Source of the DNA: Streptomyces cylindrosporus
Lineage (GTDB): Bacteria; Actinomycetota; Actinomycetes; Streptomycetales; Streptomycetaceae
NCBI RefSeq assembly: GCF_022698165.1
Contig: NZ_JALDAY010000019.1
Location: 62,001 to 126,000, forward strand
Reading direction: 5' to 3'
DNA: 64,000 nt
In this document: one piece after another, positions 26,895 through 35,752 of the stretch
Numbering within the stretch: position 1 is the first letter of the stretch
Layout: the number at the start of each line of letters is the position of its first letter
Notes under the pieces: model-generated
The model's input: only the letters and a program-made list of their open reading frames with translations
What the model was told of the DNA's origin: nothing
Database searches by the model: none
Program-made: the position numbers and the translations under genes

Positions 26895-29126
26895 TCAGAA
26901 GTTCAGCGGGAAGCGGCGCGGCTTGAGGCCGGTGGCGCGGGCGTAGGCGTTGGCGACCGCTCCGGACGCGGCGGGGACACCGAGTTCGCCGGCCCCGCCG
27001 GGGTCACCCTTGGACGGCATGATGTGCGCCTCGAAGTGCAGCGGTGCGTTGCGCTGCCGGGCCCACTGGAAGTCCTTGTAGCTGCCCTCGCGCACGGCAC
27101 CCCGGTCGATGTGCAGCCCGGCCGTCAGCACCGTGGAGATCCCGTCGGTCGCCGCGCCCATCAGCTGGGCCTCCAGGCCGCGCGGGTTGACGACCGTGCC
27201 GACGTCGGCCGCCATCACCACCTTGGTCACCCGCGGCTTCTTCGGATCGGACCCGTCGATCTCGACCAGACAGGCCACGCAGGACCCGTACTCCTCGTGC
27301 ACGGCGACACCCTGCCCGTGTCCCGCGGGCAGCGGCGCGCCCCAGCTCCCGGCCGCGGCGACCTTGTCGAGCACGGCCCTGACCGCCTTGCTCCGCAGGG
27401 TCGTACGGCGGAAGGCGACCGGATCGACGCCCAGGGCCCCGGCGATCTCGTCGACCATGATCTCCTCGGCGGTCCGCACGGTCCCGGAGTCCACCGACCG
27501 CCAGGCGCCGAGCGGCATCGCCAGGTCGACGCCGCCCGAATCGCCGGACAGCCGGCCGAAGTTGTAGAGGCCTGAGTCGCTCGGCAGCGGCGCGGCGAGG
27601 GGCCGGGCGGAGGCCGCGCGGGCCGGTCGTACATAGACCGCCTGGTTCGCGGCGCCCTGCTTCCCGTACGACTCGTTCACCGAGGCCGTCGCATGCGTGA
27701 AGGCAACCACGCGGCCGTCCGCGTGACTGGCGCGGATGCGGTGATGGCTGGCGGGGCGCATCCTGCCGTGCCGCATGTCGTCGTTGCGGCTCCACATCAG
27801 CTTGACCGGCTGTTTCGCCGCCTTGGAGATGAGGGCCGCCTCGATCGCCGCGTCGAAGTTGAGCCGGCGCCCGAACGAGCCGCCGCCGCGCATCACATGG
27901 ACCTTGACCTGGGACGCCCGCAGTCCCACCGCCGAGGCGATGCCGTCCCGGGCGTCCATCGGGGTCTGCGAGGAGAACCAGAGCTCGGCCCGGTCGGCAC
28001 GCACGTCCGCGACCGCGGTGAGCACCTCCATCGGGGCATGGCTGACGAAGGCGAACTCGAACTCGCCCTCCACCTGCTTCGATCCGTGCGGAGCGGGGCC
28101 CGGGCGCGGGACCGCGGCCCGCAGCCGGGAGCGGATGGCGGCGTCGGAGAGGGCGGCCAGCGGCCCTGGCGCCCACTTGACCTTCAGCGCGTCCCGGGCC
28201 TGGAAGGCGTGGTGGAAGGTGTCGGCGACCACGGCGACCCCGCCGGGCACCTTCACGACGGCGCGCACCCCGTCCATCGCGCGGGCCGCCCGGTCGTCGA
28301 CCGAGACGAGCTTCCCGCCGAGCGTCGGCGGCCGTGCCACCACGGTCGGCCCGGCGCCGGCCACGTCGAGGTCCCCGGCGTACCGGGCCTTTCCGGTGAC
28401 GATGTCGCGGGCGTCGATCCGCCCGGTCGGCCTGCCGATCACCTTGTGCCTGGCGGCCGGTTTCGGCTTGGCGGACACGGAGGTACGGCGGATCCCGGCG
28501 GCGCTCCTGGTGAGCGAGCCGTAGGTGGCCGTGCGGCCGTCGGGCGCGATCACCGTCGTCTCGCTGGTGCGTAGGCTCCATGCGGGCACGTGCCAGCGCC
28601 GGGCGGCCGCGGTCACCAGCCGGGCCCGGGCGGTGGCGGCGAGCTGCCGGGCCGGGCCGTACAGGGAGCTGACCGAGTTGGAGCCGCCGGTGGACTGGTT
28701 GCCCTTGGTACGGGCGTCCGCGAGGGGGATGTCGACGTCGGCGAGGCGGGCGTCCAGTTCCTCGGCGATCATCATGGCGACGGCGGTCGTGATGCCCTGG
28801 CCCAGTTCGACCCGCGGCAGCCGGACGACGATCCGGTTGGCCTCGGTGACCTCCAGGACGAGCATCTCGTCGTCGGTGCCGGTCACCAGTACGTCGGCGG
28901 CGGCACGGGCGGGCTCGGTGCCCTCGGCCGTGTCGCTGTCGCAGCCGAGCGGCGCGGCGACCGTGAGGGTGGCGGCGGCCAGGGAGTAGACCATGAAACG
29001 GCGCCGCGACACCCCGGACCCCAGGGCTCCGGATCCCGACACCCCGGACCCCGGCGCTCCGGTTTCCGCGGCCGGTCCCGCGCCGCCGGTGGTGTCGATG
29101 CCGACTGACTCGTTGCCGTCCAACAA
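26895..29126 (-). CDS. Molybdopterin-binding aldehyde/xanthine dehydrogenase-family large subunit (IorB-like), Tat signal
   Basis: The 743-residue protein has a twin-arginine signal (SRRRFMVYSLAAATLTVAAPLGC) after a Gly/Ser-rich N-terminus, then the two-part molybdenum-binding region. Recognisable parts include GRPTGRIDARDIVTGKARYAGDL, the MoCo segment MRGGGSFGRRLNFD and the catalytic glutamate in GAGELGVPAASGAV near the C-terminus. It should hydroxylate an aldehyde or N-heterocycle at the cell exterior. The start is TTG at 29126 or 29123, since no ATG or GTG is in frame and GAGGAG lies just upstream. The gene order (large subunit first) is opposite to classical iorAB, and no XdhC-type maturation gene is nearby. 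The substrate is unknown. Confidence 0.88.
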   Translation of the reverse strand: MLDGNESVGIDTTGGAGPAAETGAPGSGVSGSGALGSGVSRRRFMVYSLAAATLTVAAPLGCDSDTAEGTEPARAAADVLVTGTDDEMLVLEVTEANRIVVRLPRVELGQGITTAVAMMIAEELDARLADVDIPLADARTKGNQSTGGSNSVSSLYGPARQLAATARARLVTAAARRWHVPAWSLRTSETTVIAPDGRTATYGSLTRSAAGIRRTSVSAKPKPAARHKVIGRPTGRIDARDIVTGKARYAGDLDVAGAGPTVVARPPTLGGKLVSVDDRAARAMDGVRAVVKVPGGVAVVADTFHHAFQARDALKVKWAPGPLAALSDAAIRSRLRAAVPRPGPAPHGSKQVEGEFEFAFVSHAPMEVLTAVADVRADRAELWFSSQTPMDARDGIASAVGLRASQVKVHVMRGGGSFGRRLNFDAAIEAALISKAAKQPVKLMWSRNDDMRHGRMRPASHHRIRASHADGRVVAFTHATASVNESYGKQGAANQAVYVRPARAASARPLAAPLPSDSGLYNFGRLSGDSGGVDLAMPLGAWRSVDSGTVRTAEEIMVDEIAGALGVDPVAFRRTTLRSKAVRAVLDKVAAAGSWGAPLPAGHGQGVAVHEEYGSCVACLVEIDGSDPKKPRVTKVVMAADVGTVVNPRGLEAQLMGAATDGISTVLTAGLHIDRGAVREGSYKDFQWARQRNAPLHFEAHIMPSKGDPGGAGELGVPAASGAVANAYARATGLKPRRFPLNF

Positions 29127-29184
29127 ACACTCCTCGGGTGGGTCGCCCAGTGCGTCAACCGATATGAGTGCGTGCGCGTCCTGT

Positions 29185-29230
29185 GGGTTCCCTGAGGACC
29201 GACGGAACCCGGACCGGTTCAGGCCGGTCC
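29185..29230. repeat. Two back-to-back inverted repeats in a divergent promoter region
   Basis: GGGTTCC (29185-29191) pairs with GGAACCC (29204-29210), and the next base begins GGACCGG-ttcagg-CCGGTCC (29211-29230). Both dyads have perfect 7-bp arms. They lie between the divergent molybdenum hydroxylase and YhgE-like genes and may be operators or structured leader elements. Confidence 0.5.
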
Positions 29231-29330
29231 CGGACGGGTTGCACTCATCTGCCCCTTGTCGTCCGTAGGCTCTGGGTGCGCAGTGGAGCCGTGCGGTAGA
29301 ACTCCCGTCCCCCCCAACCTACGGAGAACC

Positions 29331-30596
29331 ATGGCCGACGCCAGCCCCGAGGCCCGTGCCGTCACCCTGTTGGGCCGCCCCAAGCTGTGGCTGATGCCCA
29401 CCGTCCTGACCGGACTCCTCGCCCTGTTGCTGGCCCTGCTCTACATGGGCGGCATCGTCAACCCGCAGGGCGCCCTGCACCATCTGCCCATCGCCCTGGT
29501 CAACGCCGACACCGGCAAGCCGCCCGCGGGGCAGCAGCAGAACGCGGGCACGCAGATCGCCGCGGCCATCACCTCGGACAAGTCGAACGACAAGGCCCGG
29601 TGGCGCACCCTCACCCGGGCCGAGGCCCAGGACCAGCTCGACTCCGGCAAGGTCTACGGCGCCTTGGTCATCCCGCCCGACTTCACCGCGTCCCTCACCG
29701 CGCTCACCACGGCCGACGCCACCGCCCGGCCGACGATGACCGTGCTCACCAACCCCGGCAAGGGCAGCCTCGGTTCCTCCCTCGCCGGCCAGATCACCAC
29801 GGCAGCGGCGCACCAGGCCTCGCAGACCATCGGCAAGCAGCTGACCGCCGCCGCGGGAGCAAAGGCCAACTCCACCACCAAGCTGCTGCTCGCCGATCCG
29901 GTGAACGTCGTCACCCAGGTGGGCCACCCGCTCGGCAGCCACAGCGGCCTCGGCCTGAGCGCCTTCTACTACACACTGCTGCTCGTGCTGGCCGGCTTCA
30001 TGGGCGGGAACGTCATCAGCAACGGCGTCGACACCGCACTCGGTTACGCCGACAACGAGATCGGCCCCTGGCACACCCGCCGGCCCACCGTGCCGATCAC
30101 CCGCACCCAGACCCTGCTGCTGAAGATGGCCATGACCGCGGGCATCACGCTCGTCAGCGTCTCCCTGATCATGCTGGCCACCATCACCTTCCTGGGCATG
30201 GACGCCACTCACATCCCGCTGCTGTGGATCTACTCCTACTGCGCGGCCCTCGCCGTCGGTCTGGGCGTGCAGGCCATCAACGCGGCCTTCGGCGGGATCG
30301 GCCAGCTGGTCTCCATGTTCGTGTTCATCGTCCTGGGCCTGCCGTCCTCCGGCGCCACGGTCCCCCTCCAGGCGGTCCCCGGCTTCTACCGCTTCCTCTC
30401 CCACTTCGAGCCCATGCGCCAGCTCAGCGACGGCGTGCGCGCCATCCTCTACTTCGACGCACGCGGCGACGCGGGCCTGTACCGCTCCTGGCTGATGATC
30501 GCGATCGGCGCGGCCCTGGGCCTCCTCTTCGGCTTCGCGATGACGCGCTACTACGACCGCAAGGGCCACAAGCGCCTGACCCCGCAGCCCGCCTGA
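29331..30596 (+). CDS. YhgE/Pip or DUF3533-type multipass membrane protein
   Basis: The 421-residue protein starts at ATG 29331 with GGAG 5 bases upstream. One N-terminal membrane helix (about 20-43) is followed by a large outside domain (about 45-215) starting GALHHLPIALVNADTGKP, the typical YhgE/Pip opening. Five or six C-terminal helices end at YYDRKGHKRL. The arrangement resembles the membrane half of ABC-2-type systems without an ATPase. Family members include the phage infection protein and ESX-related proteins, and the molecular role is unknown. It ends 3 bp before the kinase gene of the facing operon, with no visible terminator. Confidence 0.75.
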   Translation: MADASPEARAVTLLGRPKLWLMPTVLTGLLALLLALLYMGGIVNPQGALHHLPIALVNADTGKPPAGQQQNAGTQIAAAITSDKSNDKARWRTLTRAEAQDQLDSGKVYGALVIPPDFTASLTALTTADATARPTMTVLTNPGKGSLGSSLAGQITTAAAHQASQTIGKQLTAAAGAKANSTTKLLLADPVNVVTQVGHPLGSHSGLGLSAFYYTLLLVLAGFMGGNVISNGVDTALGYADNEIGPWHTRRPTVPITRTQTLLLKMAMTAGITLVSVSLIMLATITFLGMDATHIPLLWIYSYCAALAVGLGVQAINAAFGGIGQLVSMFVFIVLGLPSSGATVPLQAVPGFYRFLSHFEPMRQLSDGVRAILYFDARGDAGLYRSWLMIAIGAALGLLFGFAMTRYYDRKGHKRLTPQPA

Positions 30597-30599
30597 GCG

Positions 30600-31562
30600 T
30601 CACGCCCTGCCGTCCGGCCCCAGCAGCCGCTCGATCTCTGCGGGGTCCGGCAGCGGGCCGTGATCGCCCGTCACCCGGAGCGCCGAGGCGGCGGTGACAT
30701 GTCCGAGCCGCAGGGCGCGCGGCATGCTCTCGCCGCGCAGCAGCCCGGCCAGGAACCCGGCGGCGAAGGCGTCGCCCGCCCCGACGGGCTCCACGACCTC
30801 GACGGGCAGGGCGGGCACGGTGCGGACACTCCGGCCGACGAAGGCGTGCGCGGCCCGCCCGCCGTCCTTGACGACCAGCACCCGCGGACCCGCCAACAGC
30901 CGCCGCACATCGGCGGGTTGGAGCCCGGCACCCCAGAGCCCCTGCGCCTCGTCGAGCCCGACGAGAACGAGGTCGGCCCGGTCGGCCAGGTCGCGCAGCA
31001 CGGTGGCGGCCGTGCCGTCCGGCCACAGCGCGGGACGGTGGTTGACGTCGAAGGCGATGGCGTACGGCCGCTCGTCCGCCGGCGTGGCGAGCGCCCGCTC
31101 CACCAGTTCCCGGCAGGTCGGGGAGAGCGCCGGGGTGATCCCGCTGAGGTGCACGAGCGCGGCCGACCGCACCCGCTTGTCGTCCAGCAGCTCGGGGCCC
31201 AGCGCCGAGGCGGCGGAACCGGAGCGGTAGTAGTGCACCCGGGTGCGCTCGCGGCCCGGGTCCTTCACCAGCAGCCCGGTGGGCCGTACGGGATCGGTCC
31301 GTACGCCGCCGACGTCGACGCCGGCCGCCGCCACGGCCGCGAGCACGTGTCGGCCGAGGGCGTCGTCGCCGAGGGCCGAGAGCCAGGAGACGGGGCGGCC
31401 GAGGTCGGCGAGGTACATGGCCACGTTCGACTCGGCGCCGGCCACGGCGAGGCGCAGGTCGGTGGCGGTTTCGAGGGGGCCGGGCGGGGTGGGGGCCAGG
31501 GCGGCCATGGTCTCCCCGATGCAGACGACGGGGCCGTCGGCGGGACGCCAGTCGTCGTTCAC
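30600..31562 (-). CDS. PfkB-family sugar kinase, probable 2-keto-3-deoxygalactonate/gluconate kinase
   Basis: The 320-residue protein has the ribokinase (PfkB) fold: IGETMAALAP near the start, the substrate segment AVAGAESNVAMYLADLG, and the C-terminal signature VVEPVGAGDAFAAGFLAGLL with the catalytic aspartate. The length and the GE(T/L)M-type start fit 2-keto-3-deoxygluconate kinases. It overlaps the aldolase gene by 4 bases, and a dehydratase gene lies upstream. In this operon it should phosphorylate 2-keto-3-deoxygalactonate at O6. KDG is a close alternative substrate. It is the last gene of the operon. Confidence 0.88.
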   Translation of the reverse strand: MNDDWRPADGPVVCIGETMAALAPTPPGPLETATDLRLAVAGAESNVAMYLADLGRPVSWLSALGDDALGRHVLAAVAAAGVDVGGVRTDPVRPTGLLVKDPGRERTRVHYYRSGSAASALGPELLDDKRVRSAALVHLSGITPALSPTCRELVERALATPADERPYAIAFDVNHRPALWPDGTAATVLRDLADRADLVLVGLDEAQGLWGAGLQPADVRRLLAGPRVLVVKDGGRAAHAFVGRSVRTVPALPVEVVEPVGAGDAFAAGFLAGLLRGESMPRALRLGHVTAASALRVTGDHGPLPDPAEIERLLGPDGRA

Positions 31563-32188
31563 GCCGTCTCCCGGACGACGGCGAGAAACGCCCGAGCGCG
31601 CTCGCGCAGCGCGGCGACGCTCCCACCGTCCGCCGCGTCGCCGATCAGCGGCGAGCCCACACCGACCGCGACGGCCCCTGCCGCCAGGTACGCACGGGCC
31701 GCGGCCTCGTCCACGCCTCCCACCGGCACGAACGGCTCTCTCGGGAAGGGACCGCGCAGCGCCTTGAGATAGCCGGGCCCTCCCGCCTGCGCCGCCGGGA
31801 AGATCTTCAGCGCGTCGGCCCCCAGGGACCGAGCGGCGACGATCTCCGTGGGGGTCATCACCCCGGCCAGCACCGGCATCCCCAACTCCCGTGCCGCGCC
31901 CACGCCTTCGCCGAGGGCGGGCGTCACCGCGAAGTCCGCCCCGGCCCGGTGCGCCGCCCGCGCGTCCTGCGCGGTGAGGACCGTGCCGGCGCCGAGGGGC
32001 CGTTCGGGGCCGAGGGCCTGCCGGGCGCGTTCGATGACGGTGAGCGCGTCCTTGCCGGTGAGCGAGACCTCGATCAGCTCGACGCCCTCCGCCGCCAGGG
32101 TCAGCACGGTGCTCAGCGCGGCTTCGGGGTCGTCGCCGCGGACGATGGCGACGAGACGGTGGGCGGTCAGGGCCGCTCGCAGATCCAT
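31559..32188 (-). CDS. 2-dehydro-3-deoxy-6-phosphogalactonate/gluconate aldolase
   Basis: This 209-residue class I aldolase has the KDPG/KDPGal barrel: LVAIVRGDDPEAAL, IEVSLTGKDAL with its conserved glutamate, GAGTVLT, and the Schiff-base lysine in GADALKIFPAAQAGG. It splits the phosphorylated keto-deoxy acid to pyruvate and glyceraldehyde-3-phosphate. The IEVSLTGKDAL style and pairing with a DgoD-type dehydratase favour KDPGal (DgoA) over KDPG. ATG 32188 is 28 bp after the epimerase-like gene, and the stop overlaps the kinase start. Confidence 0.9.
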   Translation of the reverse strand: MDLRAALTAHRLVAIVRGDDPEAALSTVLTLAAEGVELIEVSLTGKDALTVIERARQALGPERPLGAGTVLTAQDARAAHRAGADFAVTPALGEGVGAARELGMPVLAGVMTPTEIVAARSLGADALKIFPAAQAGGPGYLKALRGPFPREPFVPVGGVDEAAARAYLAAGAVAVGVGSPLIGDAADGGSVAALRERARAFLAVVRETA

Positions 32189-32216
32189 GAGAACAGGGGC
32201 TCCACTTCCGGGTGTT

Positions 32217-32999
32217 TCAGGGGCAGTTGCAGTCCTGGGTGACGATGAGCCGCCAGCGGACCTCGCCGGACCGCGGTACGCGGGCCGCGTCGCCGGGGCC
32301 CGCCTCGGCGAGGCCGAAGACGCGGCCGAGCATGGGCTCGACGCCCGTACTGCGGTAGGGATGTGTGTCGGGGAAGCCGCCGAGGTTGCGCCACAGCGCG
32401 ATCGACAGCGGCTGTCCGTCTGCTTGCAGGGCGAACGCCAGCCGGTGGGAGCCGTCGTGCACACAGCAGCGGTCCGCGTCGACGACGGCTCCGACCGCGG
32501 TGCCGTCGTCCGGTCCGAAGCGGTCGAGGCGTGACCCGCGGGGTGCGGGCCAACTCCCCTCCACCCAGGGGCCGTTGTCCGGGTACAGGCGGGTGGCCGC
32601 CCCCTCGGGCAGATGGACGGTCGCCCGCTGCGAGAGGTCGAGCAGGGCATGCGCGGCCCAGACGAAGCGGAAACCCGGGTCGGCCGTCAGGACGTAGTCG
32701 ACCTCGGCGCCGTAGCGAATGGTGCGGGTCAGCGAGAAGCGCTCGCACCGGACGCTCTCCCGCCCGTCGCCCTCCCGCACCCAGGGCCGGGACCACGCGT
32801 CCCCGTGGTCGGGCGTGCCGCGGACCGTCGGCACGCACTCCTCAAGGCCGCCCGCGTCGACGAAGGCGTCCCCCGGCGACACGCTCTCCCGCCCGACCCC
32901 GTCCCGCCGCCACAGCCACTCGCGCCCGCCGGTCCGCAGCGAGGTCCAACGCCCGCCGTGGGCAGGGTCGGTGACGATCTCCACCGAGCCCACCGTCAC
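32217..32999 (-). CDS. Aldose 1-epimerase (mutarotase)-like protein
   Basis: The 260-residue protein has the all-beta galactose-mutarotase-like fold, with GGRWTSLRTGGREWLW near the start and TPDHGDAWSRPW in the middle. GTG 32999 overlaps the stop of the dehydratase gene in a GTGA motif. A GTG at 32993 has a better-spaced GGAG and is an alternative start. Expected role: interconvert anomers of galactose (or a related sugar or lactone) to feed the oxidoreductase. No other gene in the operon looks like a lactonase, so this protein might also speed opening of the galactonolactone, which is speculation. The catalytic His/Glu pair cannot be assigned with certainty. Confidence 0.72.
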   Translation of the reverse strand: MTVGSVEIVTDPAHGGRWTSLRTGGREWLWRRDGVGRESVSPGDAFVDAGGLEECVPTVRGTPDHGDAWSRPWVREGDGRESVRCERFSLTRTIRYGAEVDYVLTADPGFRFVWAAHALLDLSQRATVHLPEGAATRLYPDNGPWVEGSWPAPRGSRLDRFGPDDGTAVGAVVDADRCCVHDGSHRLAFALQADGQPLSIALWRNLGGFPDTHPYRSTGVEPMLGRVFGLAEAGPGDAARVPRSGEVRWRLIVTQDCNCP

Positions 33000-34141
33000 C
33001 ACTCCGCGAAGGACCCGTCGGCGTGCCGCCACACCGGGTTGCGCCACGCGTGCCCGGTGCGGTCCGCCGCGCGGACGGCCGCCTCGTCCACCTCGACGCC
33101 GAGGCCGGGAGCCTCGCCGCGCGGCGCGTGGCCGTCCACGAAGCGGAAGGGCTCGGGGTCGACGACGTAGGAGAGCAGGTCGGCGTCCTTGTTGTAGTGG
33201 ATGCCCCGGCTCTGTTCCTGGATGAGGAAGTTCGGGGTGGCGAAGGCGATCTGGAGGCTGGCGGCGAGGGCGATCGGGCCGAGCGGGCAGTGCGGGGCGA
33301 GCTGGGCGCCGTAGGTCTCGGCGAGCGAGGCGATGCGGTGGACCTCGGAGATGCCGCCGGCGTGGGAGAGGTCGGGCTGGGCGACGGCGATGCCCGCGGC
33401 GAGGACGGGGAGGAACTCGGCGCGTGAGTAGAGGCGTTCGCCGGTGGCGAGGGGGACGGAGGTCGAGGTGACCAGGCCCGGCAGCAGGTGGCCCTGCTCG
33501 GGGACGACCGGTTCCTCCACGAACAGCGGGTGCAGCGGGGCGAGTTCGGCCAGGACCCGGCGGGCGGCGGCCGCGGTGAGGCGGCCGTGGAAGTCGACGG
33601 CGACGTCGCGGTCCGGGCCGAGGATCTCGCGGGCCGCGGCGACACGGGCGAGGACCGCGGCGGTCTCGGCGGCGGTGGCGACCGGCGAGGTGGCTCCCGC
33701 CGCGTTCATCTTCACGGCGGTGAAGCCGGCCTCGACCTGCTCGGCGATCTGCTCGCCGAGCTGGGCGGGTTCGTCGCCGCCGACCCAGGCGTAGACCCGG
33801 ACGCGGTCGCGCACGGGCCCGCCGAGCAGGGCGTGCACGGGGGCGCCGTACGTCTTGCCGGCGATGTCCCACAGGGCCTGGTCGAGGCCCGCGACGGCGC
33901 TGGAGAGGACCGGGCCGCCGCGGTAGAAGCCGCCCTTGGTGAGGACCTGCCAGTGGTCCTGGATGCGCAGCGGGTCCTGGCCGACGAGGTACTCGGCGAG
34001 GACGTCGACGGCGGCCCGGACGACCTCGGCGCGGCCCTCGACGACGGGTTCGCCCCAGCCGACCACGCCGTCGTCGGTCTCGACGCGGCAGAACAGCCAG
34101 CGCGGCGGGACCAGGAAGGTTTCGATACGGGTGATCTTCAC
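32996..34141 (-). CDS. dgoD: D-galactonate dehydratase
   Basis: The 381-residue protein is a member of the enolase superfamily, mandelate racemase subgroup. By recall it is collinear with Escherichia coli DgoD: MKITRIETFLVPPRW, WGEPVVEGRAEVV, VYAWVGGDEP, VDFHGRLTAAAARRVL, VEEPVVPEQ, LSHAGGISEVHRIA, LAPHCPLGPIALAASLQI, and a C-terminus WRNPVWRHADGSFAEW. The metal-binding Asp/Glu/Glu set is present in DFHG, EEP and GERL, and the catalytic histidine in APHCPLG. It dehydrates D-galactonate to 2-keto-3-deoxygalactonate. It overlaps both neighbouring genes by 4 bases, placing it at the centre of the operon. Confidence 0.93.
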   Translation of the reverse strand: MKITRIETFLVPPRWLFCRVETDDGVVGWGEPVVEGRAEVVRAAVDVLAEYLVGQDPLRIQDHWQVLTKGGFYRGGPVLSSAVAGLDQALWDIAGKTYGAPVHALLGGPVRDRVRVYAWVGGDEPAQLGEQIAEQVEAGFTAVKMNAAGATSPVATAAETAAVLARVAAAREILGPDRDVAVDFHGRLTAAAARRVLAELAPLHPLFVEEPVVPEQGHLLPGLVTSTSVPLATGERLYSRAEFLPVLAAGIAVAQPDLSHAGGISEVHRIASLAETYGAQLAPHCPLGPIALAASLQIAFATPNFLIQEQSRGIHYNKDADLLSYVVDPEPFRFVDGHAPRGEAPGLGVEVDEAAVRAADRTGHAWRNPVWRHADGSFAEW

Positions 34142-34884
34142 TGGGCGCGGGCGCCTTCCGTGTCGTCGGTGGTGCGGATCCGGTCCATCCGGTCCAGGTC
34201 GCGGCCGGCCTGGTCGAGCAGGGCCCGCATGGCGGCCTCGGCGGCGAGCGGATCCCGGTCGCGGACGGCGTCCAGGACGGCGCGGTGGGCCGGGACCGGG
34301 TCCTCGCTGTGCGGGGAGGAGTGGACGATGCGGTCGCGGTGGGCGAGCCCGGACTCGATCACCATCTCCATGCGTTCGAGGAGTTCGTTGTGGGTGGCGG
34401 CGAGCAGGGCGCGGTGGAAGGCGAGGTCGGCCTCCACGGCGTGGGCGGGGCCCGCGTCCTCCTCGCCCATGGCCACCAGGGCGCCTTCGAGGGCGGCCAG
34501 GTCGTCGTCGGTGCGGCGTTCGGCGGCGAGGCGGACGGCGGCCGGTTCGATGATGGCGCGCACCTCGGCGAGGTTGTGCAGCAGCGCCCGGTCGGCGTCC
34601 GTCGTACGGCCGCCCTCGAACTGCCAGCGCAGCACGTCGGCGTCGAGCAGGTTCCAGTCGGCGCGGGCCCGCACGAACGTGCCGCGCTTCTGCCGGGCGT
34701 CGACCATCCCCTTGGCGGCGAGCACCTTCAGGGACTCGCGCAGGGCGGTCAGGCTCACGTCCAGCTCGCTCTGGAGCGCGACCAGGTCGAGGGTCGCCCC
34801 TTCCGGGATGTCACCGCCCAGGATGCGGCGCGCGAGGGCCTCCACGGTCTGACCGTGCACGCCGCGGCGGGCGTAGGGGCTCAT
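34138..34884 (-). CDS. GntR/FCD-family regulator (DgoR-like)
   Basis: The 248-residue protein has an N-terminal winged helix (GQTVEALARRILGGDIPEG, then LVALQSELDVSLTALRESLKVLAAKGMV) and a C-terminal FCD ligand domain (ADRALLHNLAEVRAIIEPAAVRLAAERR to DLDRMDRI). The FCD subfamily commonly senses sugar acids. DgoR of Escherichia coli, which controls galactonate genes, is of this type. The gene overlaps dgoD by 4 bases and so is made with the enzymes it probably represses. The start ATG 34884 is preceded by AAAGG at about 10 bases. Confidence 0.9.
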   Translation of the reverse strand: MSPYARRGVHGQTVEALARRILGGDIPEGATLDLVALQSELDVSLTALRESLKVLAAKGMVDARQKRGTFVRARADWNLLDADVLRWQFEGGRTTDADRALLHNLAEVRAIIEPAAVRLAAERRTDDDLAALEGALVAMGEEDAGPAHAVEADLAFHRALLAATHNELLERMEMVIESGLAHRDRIVHSSPHSEDPVPAHRAVLDAVRDRDPLAAEAAMRALLDQAGRDLDRMDRIRTTDDTEGARAQ

Positions 34885-34927
34885 GTCGTACAGCCTTTCT
34901 GCTTCGTGTGCTGCGGGGCGCGGCCGG

Positions 34928-35701
34928 TCATGCGGAGGCCTTGAGGACGCTCCAGCCGCCGTCCACGACCAGGCTCGTGCCGGTGATGTAGGAGGCCTCG
35001 TCGGCGGCGAGGAAGGCGATGGCCGCGGCCACCTCCTCGGGGGTGCCGAAGCGCCGGGCCGCGGTCCCGGCGACGCTGCGTTCACGGTCCTCCGCCGGCA
35101 CCCGGTCCCAGGCGGCGGTCAGGATCGGCCCCGGCACGACGGCGTTGACCCGCACGTCGGGCCCGTACTCCACCGCGAGCTGTCCGCACAGCGACAGCAG
35201 GGCGCCCTTGGAGGCGGCGTAGGCGGGGTGTCCGGGGATGCCGATGCGGGCGTGCACGGACGAGGTCAGCACGACCGCGCCCCGCCGCTCGCGCAGATCG
35301 GGCAGCGCCGCCCGGACGCCGAGGAAGGTGCCGGTGAGGTTGACGTCGAGCTGCCGCTGCCAGGACGGGAGCGGCAGTTCGTGCGCGGGGGTGACGTCGA
35401 CGGTGAAGGCGTTGCCGACCAGGACGTCCACGGGCCCGAAGGCGTGCGCTGCGGCGACCACGAGTTCCCAGTCCTGCTCGGAGGCGACGTCCGCGGCCAC
35501 GAACCGGGCCCGCCCGCCGTCCTTGCCGATCCGCTCCGCCACGGCCTCGCCCCGCTCCTCGGCGACGTCCGCGAGGACGACGGCCGCTCCCTCCTCGGCG
35601 AGACGTACGGCCGTGGCGGCTCCGATGCCGGAGGCCGCTCCGGTGACCACGGCGGTGCGGCCGGCGAAGCGGTCGCCGTGCCGTCGTACGCGCTGTTGCA
35701 T
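34928..35701 (-). CDS. SDR-family oxidoreductase, candidate galactose 1-dehydrogenase
   Basis: The 257-residue classical short-chain dehydrogenase has TGAASGIG for NAD(P) binding, LVGNAF in place of the usual NNAG, the catalytic serine in VVLTSSVHA and tyrosine/lysine in YAASK, and the C-terminal ITGTSLVVDGGWS. An aspartate after the second strand (VLADV) favours NAD+ over NADP+. In an operon that produces galactose from alpha-galactosides and consumes galactonate, the missing step is galactose oxidation to galactonolactone, so this is the best candidate. Substrate cannot be proven from sequence. It lies 43 bp before the GntR gene. Confidence 0.82.
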   Translation of the reverse strand: MQQRVRRHGDRFAGRTAVVTGAASGIGAATAVRLAEEGAAVVLADVAEERGEAVAERIGKDGGRARFVAADVASEQDWELVVAAAHAFGPVDVLVGNAFTVDVTPAHELPLPSWQRQLDVNLTGTFLGVRAALPDLRERRGAVVLTSSVHARIGIPGHPAYAASKGALLSLCGQLAVEYGPDVRVNAVVPGPILTAAWDRVPAEDRERSVAGTAARRFGTPEEVAAAIAFLAADEASYITGTSLVVDGGWSVLKASA

Positions 35702-35752
35702 CGTGGGCTTCGACTCCTTGACGAGAAAGGGCTTGCTCGAAACATAAGGGGC

